Positions 62,045 through 64,000 of a DNA stretch of 64,000 bases are shown in pieces. Source of the DNA: Citrus sinensis (taxonomy: Eukaryota > Streptophyta > Magnoliopsida > Sapindales > Rutaceae); NCBI RefSeq assembly GCF_022201045.2, contig NC_068563.1, positions 27,749,001-27,813,000 on the forward strand, written 5' to 3'. Within the stretch, counting starts at the first letter, position 1; every line of letters starts with the position of its first letter. The position numbers and the translations under genes are program-made. A model generated the notes under the pieces. The model made no database searches. It was not told the origin of the DNA and saw only the letters and a program-made list of their open reading frames with translations.

Positions 62045-63473
62045 TTCACGCAGAGTTTACGGATTTGCTGGCAGGTTTTGGTATAGACACAGTCGAGTTT
62101 CTGGTGAGAAATATCCGATTATTACTCTTTGTGACAAAGTCTTTTTTTGCTTCTGTTTTCTCGTTATTTGGAATTCTCTCTCTCTCTCTCAGTTTGATCT
62201 AAAATGCATTAGATTATTACATCTCATTAATTCACAATTTTGGTCAGGGTAAGTATTGTTTCTAAAATATTGCATATATGAGAAGGGAAGCAATCTAGAG
62301 TCTAGACGAACACGTGCATCACATGCAAACAGAAGTAACTGAAGCCAAGATGTGGAAACAGTGAGATCAAATTTGATTGAATTTTTGCAACTTCTGTGCT
62401 GGGCGTTAGTAGGGTGGACGACTGATTATCAATATATTGGGCCTTGAGTCGCTTGTATTGGGTGGCAGGCCCCGGCCAAGTTTTCGATGGCCAAGAGTCC
62501 AGCTCAATATAACCCAGTGCTTGATTCAAGCAAATTAGATGGGCCGGTGAAGATTTCTTATCAATATTAGGATTTTTTTCCCCTTTAAAAATAAAACTAT
62601 AATTATATTCAACATAACGTAGATCATATTTTATTTTGAATGTAACAAGACAGCAATACAATAATAGATTTGGACGAATATCAAAATCGATTGACATAAG
62701 ATTTATTATTGTAATAAAAATAGTTAAATCATTATATTTCTTACAATGGAGATTATGGGGAAAAATACAATAAACTAAAGATACAACATAAAATATTTTA
62801 TATTTTAATACTAGAGCTTGCATACGTATCAAAAAAAATTATTATAAATTCATCATCTTTTTATATATTAGATACAAATTTTTATTACAAATATATTAGA
62901 TACGCAAAAAAAAAAAAAAAAAACTCTTTTACTATAAATTCATCATCTCTTTATATATTAGATACAAATTTATTTGAAACTAAATCAAATTAGAAATAGT
63001 AAATAAAACTTTCTATTGAACATGTATGTAATTAATTAGACAAAAACTTAGAAATTGCAAAAATTATTTTTTCAAATAGAATCGATATAAAAATGTGACA
63101 AAATCTCAGGTCAACTATACAATGAATATATTCATCTTTGCTTACACGCAACATTTTTTTCCCCCTAAAAATTAGATTTACATTCGAGTAAAAAATTTAT
63201 GAGAAAAATGTTAATTTATAACCTATATAACAGATCGAAGTCAGGAATAAAATCCCACATCAAGTGTCCAAGCTTTGCATAACAGGATTATTAAATTCTC
63301 AAAATAAACTGAAACTCTCTTTTACGCTCAACGGGTCTCAGGTGTCAAATTTTCAATATCCAAAACGACTTGCAACTTTTAACATCGCGAACTCACGAGT
63401 CACGATTCGCCCATATGCCCGGCGAACACAACGGTCAAGTAACTACCACGCAAGAAGATCGCTTTAAAAAGAA
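62045..63473. other. Divergent vicilin / EXO5 upstream region
   Basis: AT-rich. Two near-identical words of about 35 bp (ATAAATTCATCATCT, TATTAGATACAAATTT) recur near 62842 and 62936, flanking an A-run at 62906-62924: a short direct duplication. The 176-codon minus-strand frame at 62302-62832 is Ile/Tyr/Phe-rich translation of AT-rich DNA and is not called. Confidence 0.45.
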
Positions 63474-63836
63474 ATGTCCGGGTCACACGCCGACTCAACC
63501 CAGTCTCAGGACGTTAATAGTGCGAATGTGACACCCGATATCCCAATTGAGATCGTGAGCGAAGAAGAGATGGCTCTCATTGATGCAGCCTTAGCAGCAC
63601 CTCGCTGCTGTTCCCCATCATCATCATTATCATTTGCTTCGCAATTACAACGAAACGCGAGGTTCATTCACTTTATTAGTTTTCTTTCTAAGAGGTCGTT
63701 TTCGGGTCGAACTGAATCCGATATTGAGGATTTGGGTCATTTGGGGATGACCCAGAAGAGGAATATAATTGCTAAATCGTTATTGGATCGGTTTAGGAAG
63801 AACAGAGCGTTGTCTGTTACTGATGTGACTGACACG
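63474..63836 (+). CDS. EXO5: Exonuclease V (EXO5) homologue, first coding exon (continues beyond window)
   Basis: 121 codons from ATG to a GT donor after GACACG, phase 0. The product contains IPIEIVSEEEMALIDAALAA, then FISFLSKRSFSG, DIEDLG and LLDRFRKNRALSVTDVTDT. As I recall, plant EXO5 proteins have IEIVSEEEMALIEAA and a RFR...LAVTDLT...EWCE stretch, so the next exon should begin with EWCEKQ-like residues, the start of the nuclease core with a [4Fe-4S] cluster and PD-(D/E)XK fold. EXO5 is a single-strand DNA exonuclease; organelle targeting is reported for plant forms. The catalytic part lies outside the window, so its integrity cannot be judged. Confidence 0.78.
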
Positions 63837-63964
63837 GTATCAATTCCTTCTGTGTGTGTTTGTGGGTTTTTTTTTTTTTTTCAATTTTTGTTTGCATTTT
63901 GGGAGCTGGGTTTCTTTATTGCATTATTTTGAAGTTTATTAGTTGTTATGTCGAATTTGGTTTG

Positions 63965-64000
63965 TGTGTGTGTGTGTGTCTCTCTCTCTCTCTCTCTTTC
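63965..64000. repeat. (GT)n then (CT)n tract in the first EXO5 intron
   Basis: GTGTGTGTGTGTGTGT followed by CTCTCTCTCTCTCTCT up to the window end. Confidence 0.9.

Noticed and set aside
62302-62832. 176-codon minus-strand frame
   Set aside because: Ile/Phe/Tyr/Lys-rich translation of AT-rich spacer with no family wording.

Overview
This is nuclear DNA of a dicot plant, most likely Citrus or a relative. The evidence is long AT-rich introns and spacers, GT-AG (and a few GC-AG) introns, plant-type protein families, and many small DNA transposons. All assignments come from reading translations and splice sites by eye. No alignment or expression data were used, and the Citrus attribution is an inference from remembered protein wording.

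Layout. 1-1398 (+): 3' end of a TMEM209-type membrane protein gene. 2194-3233: broken copy of a TFIIH p44 (GTF2H2) segment. 4568-14413 (-): complete SUMO E3 ligase SIZ1, 16 coding exons, 880 aa. 16825-19441 (+): proteasome beta subunit PBG1, six coding exons, 242 aa. 19.5-36 kb is a gene-poor, transposon-rich stretch. It holds two inverted copies of a roughly 1-kb non-autonomous hAT element with perfect 8-bp target duplications, two Mutator-like MITEs with 9-bp duplications, a 374-bp tandem repeat array, a CHD-type chromatin-remodeller gene fragment and one small unrecognised two-exon gene. 36.3-55 kb carries three EF-1alpha genes, one on the minus strand and two in tandem on the plus strand, with a mitochondrial-type PPR gene beside the first. 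56.2-58.4 kb (-): PDI-like PDIL5-1. 59.5 kb: tRNA-Gly(GCC). 60.0-61.9 kb (-): vicilin-like seed protein whose upstream region carries RY and ABRE-like sites. 63.5 kb to the end (+): first exon of an exonuclease V (EXO5) gene.

Most genes are housekeeping: protein synthesis (EF-1alpha, tRNA), turnover (proteasome), SUMO signalling, ER folding and DNA repair. They form a conserved neighbourhood rather than a pathway. From memory, the gene set is split in Arabidopsis between At1g07920-07970 (EF1A trio, PDIL5-1, TMEM209-like) and At5g60370-60410 (EXO5, EF1A, SIZ1), as expected if one ancestral block was duplicated and then lost different genes.

The strongest signals for a second look are these. 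(1) The three EF-1alpha genes share a 112-bp coding-region intron that reads identical in all of them and show mosaic silent differences, while leaders and 3' flanks differ; this is a signature of gene conversion. (2) Two GC-AG introns, one of them 81 nt, free of stops and in frame. (3) Several clean non-autonomous DNA transposons with readable target duplications. (4) Gene fragments of GTF2H2 and a CHD remodeller. I see no clear candidate for an entirely new biological system.
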